Source: Cladosporium sp. IMV 00045 (lineage: Eukaryota > Ascomycota > Dothideomycetes > Cladosporiales > Cladosporiaceae). From it: a DNA stretch of 64,000 nucleotides. The stretch is taken from positions 1-64,000 of the forward strand of contig MSJI02000448.1 of NCBI GenBank assembly GCA_001931905.2. The letters are read 5' to 3'. A program made the position numbers and the translations under genes. The notes beneath the pieces are model-generated. The model was not told the DNA's origin, made no database searches, and saw only the letters and a list, made by a program, of their open reading frames with translations. Of the stretch, positions 1-11,213 are shown one piece after another (the stretch's first letter is position 1; every line of letters starts with the position of its first letter).

Positions 1-2
1 TG

Positions 3-908
3 GAAATCCCCTCCCAGAGCGCCATCACCGCCGACAACGTCACGCTCGAGCTCGACGGCGTCCTGTACACCCGCGTCTTCGACCCCTTCAAGGCCTCCTA
101 CGGCGTCGAGGACGCCGACTACGCCATCTCCCAGCTCGCGCAGACCACCATGCGCTCCGAAATCGGCCAGCTGACCCTCGACCACGTGCTGAAGGAGCGC
201 GCCGCGCTCAACACCAACATCACCCAGGCCATCAACGAGGCCGCCGCCGACTGGGGCGTGCGCTGCCTGCGCTACGAGATCCGCGACATCCACGCGCCCG
301 CGCCCGTCGTCGAGGCCATGCACCGCCAAGTGACCGCCGAGCGCAGCAAGCGCGCCGAGATCCTCGAGAGTGAAGGACAAAGGCAGAGCGCGATCAACAT
401 CGCTGAGGGCCGCAAGCAGAGCGTCATCCTCGCCTCCGAAGCCCTCAAATCCGAACAAATCAACACCGCCGCCGGTGAGGCCGAGGCGATCCAGCTGAAA
501 GCCACTGCGACGGCGCGCGGCATCGACGCCGTCGCAGACTCGATCCAGAAGGGCGGCGAGAGCGCGCAGGGAGCGCTCAGCCTGCGCGTCGCGGAGCAGT
601 ACGTCGACGCTTTCGGTCGCTTGGCCAAGGAGGGCACATCCGTTGTTGTGCCCGGGAATGTGGGCGATATGGGCCAGATGATCGCGACGGCTATGGGCGT
701 GTACAAGACTGTTGGGGGACAGGGTGGGGCGAAGACGACGGCGGGAAAACTCGTTGAGGGCGGGAAGGAGGCGAGCGAGCAGTTGAGTGGTAATAAGAGT
801 GAAGGTGCGGCGGAATCGGGAAGCTCGGGTTCTGGAACTGGGAGTGTGACGGGCGATGTGGCGAAGAGTGTTCTGGAGAGCTTTGAGAAGACGAAGGAGA
901 GGCATTGA
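3..908 (+). CDS. Stomatin-like protein 2 family (SPFH/prohibitin domain), 5'-truncated by the window edge
   Basis: The last 301 codons of a stomatin-family protein are visible, reading in frame from base 3 to a TGA at 906-908. The true start lies outside the window. The visible part begins inside the SPFH domain (an S-A-I-T-A-D-N-V-T stretch followed by the L-D-G-V-L-Y-T-R strand). It then runs through the charged coiled-coil region with the family-typical A-E-R-S-K-R-A-E-I-L-E-S-E-G and I-N-I-A-E-G-R-K-Q segments, followed by an Ala-rich helix. The last ~60 residues are Gly/Ser-rich and probably disordered. Relatives of this type (human STOML2) sit on the mitochondrial inner membrane and scaffold cardiolipin-rich domains and prohibitin complexes. 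The mitochondrial location is inferred from the family, because the N-terminus is not visible. No intron is seen in the visible part. Confidence 0.9.
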   Translation, partial: EIPSQSAITADNVTLELDGVLYTRVFDPFKASYGVEDADYAISQLAQTTMRSEIGQLTLDHVLKERAALNTNITQAINEAAADWGVRCLRYEIRDIHAPAPVVEAMHRQVTAERSKRAEILESEGQRQSAINIAEGRKQSVILASEALKSEQINTAAGEAEAIQLKATATARGIDAVADSIQKGGESAQGALSLRVAEQYVDAFGRLAKEGTSVVVPGNVGDMGQMIATAMGVYKTVGGQGGAKTTAGKLVEGGKEASEQLSGNKSEGAAESGSSGSGTGSVTGDVAKSVLESFEKTKERH

Positions 909-2488
909 AGATGATTGGAAAGTGAAAAAGGCATATCAGGTTGGGAGAGGAGGGAAGCTGAACGACACAAGAACCGCACGATGAAAATGTGTAATCGAGC
1001 AGCAAAAGGCAAGAAAGAGGAGGACGAAAAGAAGCGATTCCTCTCCCTTCTTGTCTTGGATTCAGGAAAAGTGTCATTCGAACCATCCATTGATGTATTT
1101 CTACGCTCTGCGGGTAAGAGAAAAAGGGGGAGGGAACAGTGAAAATGGGAGGGGTGACACCTCACTTTGGACGTCCCTTTGATTTCTATATTCTTTTGTC
1201 CGGGGGCGACCGGCTAGGTCATGGGCCATTGGAAAAGGCTATTCTCTTTGTCAAAACGAGACAGGGAATGGAAGGAGAACCAAGTAGCTACTGCAAAACC
1301 CAGTATTTTTTTTCTCTGTCAAAAAGGCGTCGAGGACGGGGAGAAGAAATTGTATGTATGTATCAATACTGTCAAGGCTTCACTCACCAAGACCAAGACC
1401 AATGAAAATCAAGTCAATTCAATTCGATCGAATGGTGTCCTTCGTTTAGCCGATCAAGTGTATCAAGTCACCAATCGACCGATCTATCGTCCACGTAGTA
1501 TTATTGTTGAAACGACTAGTCCAGAACGCTTCTCGGGAACAACTCGCCAAGTCGACCAACGTCTATCGGCGAGGAGAAAGTTCAAGCGAGAAAGGCGTCG
1601 GCGAAGACGAAGGAAAGACATCGTTATCATGATCATCAGCGCCACATCACATCAGACTCGAAATGTTTGAATTGAAGTGTAAACTACTTCACCAAAAGGG
1701 CCACTGTCTTTCATCTCTCGCATTGTCAATTCCGTACCGTCGTTCAGCATTCAGAAAAAGAAAAGAAAAAAAAAAGCCTCCCGCTCCATGATCTGCTTGC
1801 TTGTGCATCCTCATTCTTCGTCGTCGGGTCTTCGCTCATCATTGTCGTGGGGTTTCGTGATCTAAGATGAAAAGCATTCGGGCCTCCCGCAGGAAAAGAA
1901 AAAGAAAAGATGGGGAAAAAGAAAAGAGATCCCAGGGAGTTCAAGAAGAAAGAAACCAAAGCAAGAAAGATGAAACTGGAGTTCCTTCACAATGGCAAGG
2001 CCAAGCTGAGATATCCCAGCTCGGCTCAGTTCAGCAGAGGAGGAAGAAAGTAAAACGCTCGATGGTATTCGTGTCGTGATGGAAGGGGATGTGATGTGAA
2101 GTCGGTGTATTACAGGGTCATGGTTCTCGTTCGATCGTGTATGTTATTGGGCAAATGGGAATCCAGAATGAGCATGCTTCGCTTCGATTCGCTGAGTCGC
2201 TCATGCTTGGGGAAGGGAATGATGAAAGAAGCTGACAGGGGAGGCTGAAAAAGGGCAAAGAAATCAGTGCCGGGGTTGAGGCTCGTCGAGAGCTCAAGAC
2301 GTGAGAAGTCGTGGTGAGGCCGTAAAGCAGGAAACATTGTCGTAGAGGTCATTTGCGTCGTGTCTGATGTAGGGCGTGCAATCGTACGGTCGAGTTGAAA
2401 GAAACGACATCGATGTTGAAGAAGTTCTGACAAGAACTCAAATGCGAGCGCTTCTCAAATACTCATACCAGGAGTTGCGTCGGCGTTG
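909..2488. other. Intergenic, convergent 3' ends
   Basis: About 1.6 kb lies between two converging genes. It has several purine-rich (A/G) tracts, for example near 1010-1040, 1590-1620 and 1880-1990. The open frames here are short, compositionally skewed and match nothing I recognise. It probably holds 3' UTRs and spacer. Confidence 0.6.
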
Positions 2489-4584
2489 CTAGTACCGCTG
2501 ATCGTTCCTGTACGGCTGCGAAGCGTAGGGGTTGCCGCTGTTGTCTGGCGGTGGCGGTTGGGGAGGTCCTTGCGGAGCATACATTGACATTGGCATGCCT
2601 GACATTCCGCCAGACATCATGGGCATACCGCCACCTTGCTGCAGCATCATTTGCGGGTTTTGAGCCATCAGTTGCATCATGCGCTCTTCGCGATCCGCTT
2701 CCTCCTTGCGTTTCTTCGCTTCGACACGCTTGCGACGTTCGCGCTTGCGTTGCTCGATTTGTCTGATTTCGCGTCTGTGAAGAGATGTTAGTCGACGGTC
2801 GTTGCGATGGCGGGCTGCTATCAGGTAAGCAAGCCAACATACCTCTGTTCGTTCATCCCCTTCCACTCTGAGAACGCTCCCTTGATACCTAGCGCGGCAA
2901 TACCAACCGCTGCAGCATCCTGAACCCATGCTTTTGTTTGTTTTTTGCGCGCCTCCTCTGGTGTCATTTCGCCTTCTGCGACCAGACGGTGGCGCTTTTC
3001 GTGTGCTTCCATTGATGAATAAATACCATGTGCCGCATGAATCGTAGCAATCGAAGCCAAACCAGCTGTCAAAAACTCCTTCCCGCGCATGCGTTTCCTC
3101 TTGTTTTCCATGTCGGTGGTACTACTACTGTCACTCAGACTGGCCTCTTTGCCAGTCTCGTTCTTGCCGCCCACACCTGCAACGCCGAGGCCCGCGCCAC
3201 CGGCCGCTCCGCGAGTGAGCGCGCCATGTGGAACGTAGTCGTTATTAGTATCGCGAGTATCTCGAGTCTCGCGACGGCGCTCGGTAGCGAGAGTCTGGCG
3301 AGTAGTCCCGCCGGTATCTGAACGTGGTGAGCGACGTTGGTCTCGGCGACGGGTGCGGGAGGGCACGTACGAATCTGCAGATGAGGAGGACGGCGAGCGT
3401 CGCCTGCGGGATTTGGAGCGCACTCGGTCGTAGACTGCTTTTCCTGCTGCAGCGAGGGCTCCGCCGGCAACTAGGCCTTTGATACCACCATTTCCTCCGC
3501 CTTCCTTGTCGTCGGCACTGCCGGGCCTGCCTCGGGACTGCGAGCGACCCCTGAACCTATCAATGATGCTGCGTGACCGACCACGAATGCCACCACGGCT
3601 TCTTGAACGGCCAGAGCGACCTGAGCGGAAGCTGTCGGGAGAACCAGGACGGCTGTCGGCGTTCCTTCCCCTAGACTTGGAACGTGGACCATTGGCAAGA
3701 CGGTTTGCTGCTAGACCACCGACAACAGCCTCGGCGAGATGACGCTTGCTCTTCTCGTCGGGGTTGCGGTCGAGAAACTTGTCAATACCGCCAGCACCAA
3801 TGGCAGCAGTGGCAATGCGCTTTCCTCTGTCGCCAGTCCAGGGACCAGGCTCCTTGCGAGAACGGAAGGCTTCGACAGCACCGGCGATGACAGCGGCCTG
3901 CGCTGCCTGTGCCCACTGACGTTCGGTTTGATTCTTCTTGGGACCGCGGTCTCTGCTGCGGGAGCGAGAGCTGGAAGACGATCCGCGTCTACGACGAGAC
4001 TTGGACCTGGTGGAACGAGAACGGACATCGGATTTATCGCCCTTGCCGGTCACGGCTGCGGCGACGCCACCAAGTCCAAGAGCTTTGATGGCATCTTCGA
4101 GGCCAGACTTGCGGCGCTCAGGCTTCTCGCGCCGCGGCGGCGACCTGGAGTACTCTGAATCGTAGTCGCGGTCGTCCCTCCTGTGATCGCGACGGTGACG
4201 GCCGCCGCGTCCAGCAGCGTACCCCGCAGCGCCGGCGGCAGCCGGAGCGCCGTAATCAGTGTACTTGTCGCTGTAGTCGTCGTAGTCGCGATCCCTGCGG
4301 CTGGCAGTGCTCCTGGCGCGGCGTGGGGCAGAAGAATAGTAGTCGTCGTCGTCGTAGTTGCGAGATCTGCGGTAATCACGGGCAGCTGGCGGGGGGAACT
4401 CGCGAGGAATGTCTTCGATGCTGTCGTCGCGGCCGCGGAAGACGAGGTCGCGCGGGCCTGCGCCTTTGCCGCGTTCAATGTACGTCTCCTCGCGCATGAA
4501 GTCGGGCTCGTCGCGGTCACGCTGGCGGGTGCGAGTTGTGCGGTAGCGGCGAGGCTCTTCGTAGTCATCGTTGTAGCCTGACAT
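2489..4584 (-). CDS. Arg/Ser/Asp-rich DUF3824-like fungal protein (two exons)
   Basis: The model has exon 1 at 4584..2843 and exon 2 at 2774..2489, with a 68-nt intron (GTATGT donor, CTAAC branch, CACAG acceptor) and 675 aa in total. I chose the ATG at 4584 (start MSGYNDDYEE) because 70 further in-frame upstream codons look like leader sequence. The N-terminal ~180 residues are rich in Arg, Asp and Tyr. After that, several Gly/Ala-rich helical segments (around residues 230-250, 295-370 and 430-460) alternate with RS-type low-complexity tracts such as SKSRRRRGSSSSSRSRSRDR. A predicted helical region (HAAHGIYSSMEAHEKRH) follows near residue 570, and the C-terminus is a K/R/E coiled coil leading into a Met/Pro/Gln-rich tail. 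This layout matches the uncharacterised fungal DUF3824 ('PRP38-assembly') proteins. The RS repeats suggest RNA or nuclear association, but that is inference only. Confidence 0.75.
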
Positions 4585-6489
4585 GGCGAAGGTTGGGCGG
4601 GTCGATGCCGCGGGGTAATGAGTGGGGGAGGGGATCGATACAAAGAGGTTGTCGGTAAGTAGGAAGGTGAGTGGTGAGTAAAGAGTAGAAGGATGTTGCA
4701 AGTGGGATTGAGTTGCTGTCGAGAGTTGATGGAGAGAGTTTAGAGTTGTGAGTGACGGGAGGGCAGAAGGTTCGCGGCGTGCCTGCCCCGCCAAATGAAG
4801 GTGACGGAGCGAGAGAGGCTTACGGGCACGTCAGGCTTCACTCGCCGCCCACTTGCTGACACCACTTCTCTGGTCTGTCAAAGGGCCAGGCTGTGCACTA
4901 GACGAGGCTGAGACGGGGATGACGTATGGTTCTTCTCGTTTCACGTTCAACGTCTGTGCAGTGTAGGGCGAATAACGGGCGATTTCGTGCATGTGCTGAT
5001 GTGCGAGTAGCCTTGTAGCGTGTGGCTGGCGCTGCTGCGGAGAATACTCGCGATCGCTGCGGTCGGATGTTGGGTGTTGGGCAGCCTCGGGCAGGAATGT
5101 GATGGGCCTGAGGGGATGGGGATTGACTCTTATTGGGAGAGGGATGGCGATGGAAGAAAACGGCAGAGTCGAGGCGAAAGGGAGATGGCTGGGAAATGGC
5201 ATCACCTTCTCCCACTCGTCTTCTTCTTCGCATTCCTTGATCAGGCGACGGGGCGAAGGACGCATCGCTGGCAGTGCAATGACGGCAACCTGCAGGAACC
5301 ACTCACCAATATCTTCGATTCTGCCCGATCCCACCACACTCTTGTTTTATCACTTCATTTCTCTTCTGAATTCACGTGATCCTACCCTCCTTCCCATGTT
5401 TGCTCTACTCCATTTCCATGCCGCCGTGTAGCAACAACAGACATCACAACAAACAACCCCTTCTTCAGGCTAACCCAGATAAGGATAAGCCCGGTTCATC
5501 CGCCTTTGCCCGCAGTGCTTGTTTTCCAGTGACTTTGCTAGCCCAGGAACAACCTCTGCTCCCACCCGTGTTGCATCACCAATCGATCTTATCAGCACAT
5601 TCTTGGTTTTTGGTACGGCATAAAGCGGGAGTTTCAGGAAATCTCCAATCATTTTGGCCGCTCATGGGTTCACATCCTCAGACTTTTGCTCACTCTGCGT
5701 GACACACGCTGATATATCATCCAGGTACTTCTCAACATGTTTGTTTCTCAGCCTCATCTTGAACATGGATTTGCAACTAATGACCCCATCGTGGATCAGC
5801 TGGCGACGACGTACATCACAGCTGCCCATAAATGCGTAATATAGAGTCAGACCTATTGCAACCTTTCAGGACTGGCTAAGAGAAAAAGTCCACCATCATC
5901 AAACTTGCTTACATCTTGATCGAACAAATCAACGAACCAGAAAGCACGGGAAGCAGCACATCGCTAGCTTTTGGGACACCTGTCCTACACATACGAAACG
6001 CGGCTGTATCAATATCCTGCGACTGTCGAATCCGGTCGTCTTGACGAGCTGCGGCTGGGTCGACGTTGACGCTTCAAACAACTGATTGATATCAAGTAGC
6101 GTCACTTCATCTACGAGTACAACAGATGTGCCTCCCCACTACTTTTGGCAATTCAATAAAGAGCCAAGGACAGATGCATAGCCGGGTTCTATGCTCGTCA
6201 ATCATTGACACCAGAATCCACAGCGTCTCAGTCCGGTCGTCGATTTTCCGACACCTGCATTCTCTCCTGTAGAAAGGCAGATCAATACTCAACCATACAG
6301 ACCGCAGATAGAAAACGCAAATGCACACTCAACTTGAAGCATAATCAAACCGCAGTCGCTCGGTTTCAGTCTAGGACAAATACACACTGCATTTCCCTCT
6401 GACCCATCTCTCCATGAAAACTGCAAACCCCATCCAAGCGACCAAATACTCCCTCTCCCACAGAATCCCCGTTTCTCACTCTCACCCCG
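4585..6489. other. Intergenic, 1.9 kb, no supported gene
   Basis: This is the upstream region of the DUF3824-like gene followed by spacer up to the small 75-aa gene. It includes a 168-codon minus-strand open frame (4831-5337) without a recognisable domain, discussed under the rejected items. I found no tRNA-like or repeat structure. Confidence 0.5.
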
Positions 6490-6900
6490 CTACATCAAAC
6501 CCCCATACTCCTTCCCCTCCTCAACCTGTTCTTTATCTTCCTCCATATAATCCTTGAATTTCTCCTAGTAGCATCAAATCACATCAGCTCGGTCGGCACT
6601 TAGCCCCTCTTGCAGCGCCGGTCGACCCGCACCGCAGCATAGCAATGGAAAAAGCATGCATACCTTCTCACTCTCTTTATGCTCCTGTCCCTGCCCCTTC
6701 TGTGCCGAAGAGCCGCCTGTGGTTTCTTCAGATGAGGCTTCGTGCTCTTTGGTGCTGTCTTTCGAGTGGTGGAAGAGTTTGTCCATGAGGCCGTGTTTGT
6801 GCTCTTCTAGGGACGGGGTTAGTTTTGCGTGGTCAGAGTGAGAGGAGAGGGAATTGGGGGAAAGGATGGGATGGGGCAAGGTAGAAGTACCTCCGGACAT
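6490..6900 (-). CDS. Small hydrophilic 75-aa protein, three exons, unknown function
   Basis: I assembled this from three small exons: 6900..6891 (10 nt), 6806..6664 and 6564..6490. Both introns have good sites (GTACTT..CCTAG, 84 nt; GTATGC..CTAG, 99 nt). The frame closes exactly, with phase 1 after exon 1 and phase 0 after exon 2. The protein begins M-S-G-E-E-H-K-H-G-L-M-D-K-L-F-H-H. It has a Glu/Ser/Thr/Lys-rich, probably disordered middle and ends in an acidic helix (E-K-F-K-D-Y-M-E-E-D-K-E-Q-V-E-E) and a short G-G-L-M tail. It has no signal peptide or membrane segment. The composition resembles small stress or LEA-like hydrophilic proteins, but I do not recognise a family. The first intron is in frame and stop-free, so an unspliced form would still be coding. 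Confidence 0.6.
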
Positions 6901-7503
6901 TGTTGCTTTTGGTGGGATGAAAGGTGGGTTTGGTAAATGACACTGTTCCTTGTATGGGAATTGGGAGATGAGATGATGAAGGCCGAAAGACGGAACAGAG
7001 CTTCAACGCATCTTTGCGCAGGCCACGTATACCTTATATCTACCTAGCTTGCCCATTGAGTTCATCAGCTGACGTCTCATCAAGTAGCGGGATCATCATC
7101 ATCATCATCGGGGTCTTCCGCGTGAGCCGAGCTGTGTGCCATTGAAGGTGTAAGCTTTGTGACGATCAAACTCTGGGGGAGCTGTGTAGCAGCTCTTACT
7201 AAGTTGTTACATGCCTCTGATGGATTTGGAATAGGTTGGAAAAATAGATAAGAGAGCGAAGAACTTTATAGGCAGAATCGTTGAAAGAGAACCCGCCGAA
7301 TTGTTCGTCGGTGTTTTACGAGAAGGGATTTGAGGGCTGTCGAATAGCGTTATCTGCGTTGATTGGAAACATGCTTCGATAAAAAAAAAAATCATATGAA
7401 AGATCTGGAATTCTTTGTTTCGTCTAACAGTGGGGTAACTAAAGTCATTGCGCTAACATGCCATCTGCGCATTACTCCAACTCCCACACAGAACCCTTCC
7501 TTC
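6901..7503. other. Intergenic, with an (ATC)6 microsatellite
   Basis: About 600 bases lie between the small gene's start and the T-protein stop. The only structure I see is a six-copy ATC repeat at 7092-7109. Confidence 0.6.
7092..7109 (+). repeat. (ATC)6 microsatellite
   Basis: Six perfect ATC units in non-coding DNA upstream of the 75-aa gene. Confidence 0.9.
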
Positions 7504-8952
7504 TTAACCAGGTGTCAAACCAGCCTTGAAGTACTTACTCGGAACGAACGGCATCTTGGTAACAACCGCCTTCCTCGGCTTTCCACGCACCAGAACCTGC
7601 AATTCCGTGCCCGACTTGTGCTGGCCGTCTTTCACGTACGCCATAGCGATATTCTGGCGCGTGGTCGGGCTGGGGCAGCCGGACGTGACCTTACCAATGA
7701 CATTCTTGTCCGCGTCTAAGATTTCAGCGCCCTCGCGCGCCGGTGCTCCCTCGACTACCAAGCCTACGCGACGGCGCTGCACGCCCGCGCCGCCTTTGGA
7801 GCGCGGCGTCAGTTGCGGGACGATGGTTTCGGCGCCGTTAAAGCCGGAGCCTTCGGTCGAGCGGCGGTTTTTGGGGATGATCCAGCTGAGACCGGCTTCG
7901 ACGGGTGTGGTCGTATCGTCGAGATCGTGCCCGTACAGACACATGCCGGCTTCCAGGCGCAGAGAGTCGCGGGCACCCAAGCCAGCGAAGCGGAGTCTGT
8001 CCGTGCCGCCGACTTGGAGCAGAGCTTCGGTTACGGAGACGGTTTGCGAGGGGTGGATGGATAGCTCGAAGCCATCTTCGCCGGTGTAGCCGCCGCGTGC
8101 GGCGACGATGGGCAGGCTCTCGCCGTCGGGAAGGTTCAGAGTGATGTGTCGGGATTCGCCGAAGTACCATTTGTCCAAGTTGACTTTGCAGGCTGGGGAG
8201 AGAGCGGACTTGAGGATTTCCTTGGACATCGGACCTTGGAGAGCGATCAGACCGTAGGGCTTTGAGTCGGCTTGGAGGTGGCGGAATGTGACGACGGGGT
8301 TGACGGTGTCGTCCCAGTTAGCGAGAGCCTTGTTGAGAAATTCGTGATCCTTCGTGCGGCATCCAGCGTTGAGGACGACGTAGAAAAGCTCTTTCTCAAG
8401 ACGAGTGACGATGCAGTCATCGACAATGCCGCCGGTGACAGGGTGCAAGAGAGCGCTGAGGGTAGAGCTGCCAGGTTCGAGATCTTTGACTCCAGCCGGA
8501 GTGACCGACTCGAGGAAGTCGGCAGCGCCGGGACCTTCAACGTGATATTGTACCATGTGGCCGACGTCAAAGAGAGAAGCCTTCTCGCGAGTCCACTTGT
8601 GGCTTTCGCCGACGCCGAGATCGCTGTACGAAACGGGCATGTGGTAACCACCGAAAGGCACCATCTTCGCGCCGTGCTTCAGGTGCAAGTCATACAGATC
8701 GGTCTTTCCCAGATTGCTGTCATCGTAGAGAGTGGGCGAGGGAGTAATCTCATTGCTCTGGTGGCGGACCTGCTGGCGGAAGGGCATGCGTGGGGTAGGA
8801 CGCTCAATGGCCTTTGCTGGGCTCGGTCGCGAGGCGCATACGGACGTTGGTCTTGCCGTCGCAGTGACAAGGCCTCTTCTGAATGTGTTGACGAGTCTAG
8901 CTTCGCGCGCCAGCGGCCTCAATGGCCTCAATGCCGCTCTGGAAACAGACAT
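7504..8952 (-). CDS. GCV1: Aminomethyltransferase, glycine cleavage system T protein, mitochondrial
   Basis: A single exon encodes 482 aa. The product transfers the methylene group of the aminomethyl-lipoyl H protein to tetrahydrofolate in the mitochondrial glycine decarboxylase complex. The first ~70 residues are rich in Arg, Ala, Ser and Thr with almost no acids, as in a matrix-targeting presequence. The catalytic fold begins near T-D-L-Y-D-L-H-L-K-H-G-A-K-M-V-P-F-G-G-Y. The characteristic D-V-G-H-M-V-Q segment, the G-Y-T-G-E-D-G-F-E-L motif and R-L-E-A-G-M-C-L-Y-G-H-D-L follow in the expected order, and the C-terminal T-S-G-C-P-S-P sheet domain is complete. The length agrees with other fungal T proteins plus presequence. 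The gene is divergent from the V-ATPase subunit C gene across 474 bp. Confidence 0.96.
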   Translation of the reverse strand: MSVSRAALRPLRPLAREARLVNTFRRGLVTATARPTSVCASRPSPAKAIERPTPRMPFRQQVRHQSNEITPSPTLYDDSNLGKTDLYDLHLKHGAKMVPFGGYHMPVSYSDLGVGESHKWTREKASLFDVGHMVQYHVEGPGAADFLESVTPAGVKDLEPGSSTLSALLHPVTGGIVDDCIVTRLEKELFYVVLNAGCRTKDHEFLNKALANWDDTVNPVVTFRHLQADSKPYGLIALQGPMSKEILKSALSPACKVNLDKWYFGESRHITLNLPDGESLPIVAARGGYTGEDGFELSIHPSQTVSVTEALLQVGGTDRLRFAGLGARDSLRLEAGMCLYGHDLDDTTTPVEAGLSWIIPKNRRSTEGSGFNGAETIVPQLTPRSKGGAGVQRRRVGLVVEGAPAREGAEILDADKNVIGKVTSGCPSPTTRQNIAMAYVKDGQHKSGTELQVLVRGKPRKAVVTKMPFVPSKYFKAGLTPG

Positions 8953-9426
8953 GGCGAGAGCTCTAGATAAGCTAGGTCAATGAGTGTGGAGATGCGGGAA
9001 TCACTCCCTCGGATGGTCAATGGAGGGTTTCTGGATTGAAGTGTTGTGAGAGAGTCTTGCACAGTCAGATGAACCAAAAAGAAAAAGAAGAGAAGGTTTT
9101 GCAAAGCAAATAGCCGTTGTTACTTACAGGGCGCGAGCGAGTACAAATGGACCAGACATACCACCTCTCGGTTTAGAAGGTGGAAACAGCCCCGGGCCCG
9201 AGCTCGCTGCTCCCCACGTCACCTTTGCCTCTAGTCCGCCTTTGCCTGGCTCTGGCTCAGGTCGTGGAAGCTACAGCCGGATCGAGGCAAGACAAGACAT
9301 CCAAACTCCCATACATCGCTGCTGCTGCTCCACCCAAGCGCTCACCACCCACCCACCCACCGCCGCACCCACTATCATAACCGCTACCCACCGCCCTCCC
9401 CTCCCCCCTGTTCTCCTTTCTCCGCC
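8953..9426. promoter_or_regulatory. Shared divergent promoter region, GCV1 / VMA5
   Basis: These 474 bp separate two divergent start codons. A pyrimidine-rich stretch (many CCCACC and CTCC words) lies at 9340-9420, just upstream of the VMA5 ATG, as is common in fungal 5' leaders. I recognise no specific operator. Confidence 0.5.
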
Positions 9427-10750
9427 ATGCCGCCGCAGACATACTACCTCGTCTCGCTGCCGGCCTCAATATCATCCTCCGGCGACGCATCCGAAGCTCT
9501 CACCACCCTCCGCAGCGCCGTCACCACCGACAACGGCACCACATACCCCTTCAACATCCCCCATTTCAAGATCGGAACTTTGGATGCCCTGGTACAACAA
9601 GCAGATGAGCTCGCACGGTTGGAAGGAGGATGCAGAGGTGTGGTCGACAAGGTAGCCGATTCGCTGCGCGGTCTGCTGGAAGGAGACGATGATAAGATTC
9701 AAGAGCAGAAGGTGGTAAATGACCGTATGTTTGTCCGGTGATGTGAAACTATATGCATCCAAAGTCATTCGTGTCAGGCTGACAAAACATCGCAGGACCG
9801 GTGGAATCCTACCTCCAATCCTTCCAATGGAACAAAGTCAAATACCGCGCCGACAAGCCCATCGCCGAGCTCCTGTCCTCCCTGCAATCCGAACTGTCCT
9901 CCGTGGACTCAGACGTCAAGTCTAAATTCGCCCAATACAACACCACCAAAACCAACCTGGCCAGCCTCCAGCGCAGCAAAACCGGCAACCTGTCGCAGAA
10001 ATCCCTCACCTCCATCGTCAACCCGGAATGGCTCCTCCAGCCCGACGCCTCGGAGTACCTGGCGCAGCACCTGATCGCCGTGCCGACGCAGCAGGTCAAG
10101 GACTTCCTGCACACCTACGAATCCCTCGCACCCATGGTCGTCCCCCGCAGCGCCAGCCTGCTCGCCAAGGACGACGAGTTCCACCTCTACGCCGTCACGG
10201 TGTTCAAGAAGCACGCCGCCGAGTTCCTGCACAAGTGCCGCGAGAGCCGATGGACGCCGCGCGAGTGGAAATTCCACGAGGGAGGCCGCGAGGCCGAGGA
10301 GGAGGAGCTGCGCAAGCTCGAAAAGGAGGAGAGGAAGGTCTGGGGCGAGGCTCTGAGGCTCGGCCGCACCGGCTATAGCGACGCCGTCATGGCTTGGATG
10401 CACGTTCTCGCCCTTCGCGTTTTCGTCGAGACCGTGCTGCGGTACGGTTTGCCGCTCAACTTCGTCGCGGGTATTGTCAAAGTAGGCCTCATCGACACTG
10501 ATCACCACTCTACGTTCAAGAATACTAACAATTCTTTCTTCTATTCCAGACGGACGGCAAGCGAGCCAAGAAAGCCAAAGCCAACCTCGACGCCCGCTTC
10601 GGCGACCTGGGCGGCAACGCGGTCAGCCGCGACAAGAACGGGAAACCCAAGCAGGACGACGCGGGCATGCAGCAGGAAATGGCCGGCGCGGGCTTCTCGG
10701 CAGACCAAGGGTTTGAGCCTTATGTTTTCTATGAGTTTGAGATCGTATAG
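9427..10750 (+). CDS. VMA5: V-type proton ATPase subunit C
   Basis: Three exons (9427-9724, 9796-10481, 10550-10750) encode 394 aa, almost the same length as yeast Vma5. The introns are 71 and 68 nt, with GTATGT..GCAG and GTAGGC..CCAG ends, and all reading frames join correctly. Subunit C sits in the peripheral stalk of the V1 sector and links the catalytic head to the Vo membrane ring. Its regulated release dissociates the pump. Family hallmarks are the N-terminal Y-Y-L-V-S-L-P strand, the F-Q-W-N-K-V-K-Y segment just after intron 1, the L-K-D/V-K-D-F-L helix region, the R-E-W-K-F-H-E motif, the L-R-V-F-V-E-T-V-L-R-Y-G-L-P helix before intron 2, and the conserved ending Y-V-F-Y-E-F-E-I-V. 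Confidence 0.96.
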
Positions 10751-11213
10751 CGGCATTTTTTTTCATCATCTAAAGCGTTCAATTTTGAGAAAGGTTCCAC
10801 GATGCTGTGTTGTTTGAGGTGTGAGGTTTTGTGCACCGGTATATTTACATTATGGTGGATTTAAGAGAAATTCTCGACTGTTTGGTATTGGAAGGTTGGG
10901 TAAGTGAGTGAGTACATGTAAGTATGATGAAAAGGAGCACGAGAAATGAAGAAGCGGGAGGAGCAAAAGGGAGTTGGGACTACATGTACCTTTGTATACG
11001 GCGCTGGGATGTTCAAAGAGACAAGTGCGCGCGAAACTTATCGATCTCTTCTCAACAGTCAAGTTGTGCAGAATCTCCTAATCACGTGTGATTTTTGCGA
11101 TGCTTTCCACTCTATACGGAAATGATCATCTATGCTCGTGTCGTTACGGCGCCCGTAGAACACCGTTAATCTTCATGCTACCACCACCAGACCAGCACAC
11201 CGACAAGTGTCGT
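10751..11213. other. Convergent 3' spacer
   Basis: This 463-bp spacer lies between the convergent VMA5 and DPP3 stop codons. I see no gene or repeat in it. Confidence 0.6.

Noticed and set aside
272..1165. A 297-codon minus-strand open frame opposite the stomatin-like gene
   Set aside because: It overlaps a clear conserved gene and its translation is low-complexity without domain motifs.
4831..5337. A 168-codon minus-strand open frame upstream of the DUF3824-like gene
   Set aside because: It has no recognisable domain and no consistent splice extension, its composition is Pro/Ser/His-rich, and the opposite strand is open over the same interval. It cannot be supported from sequence alone.
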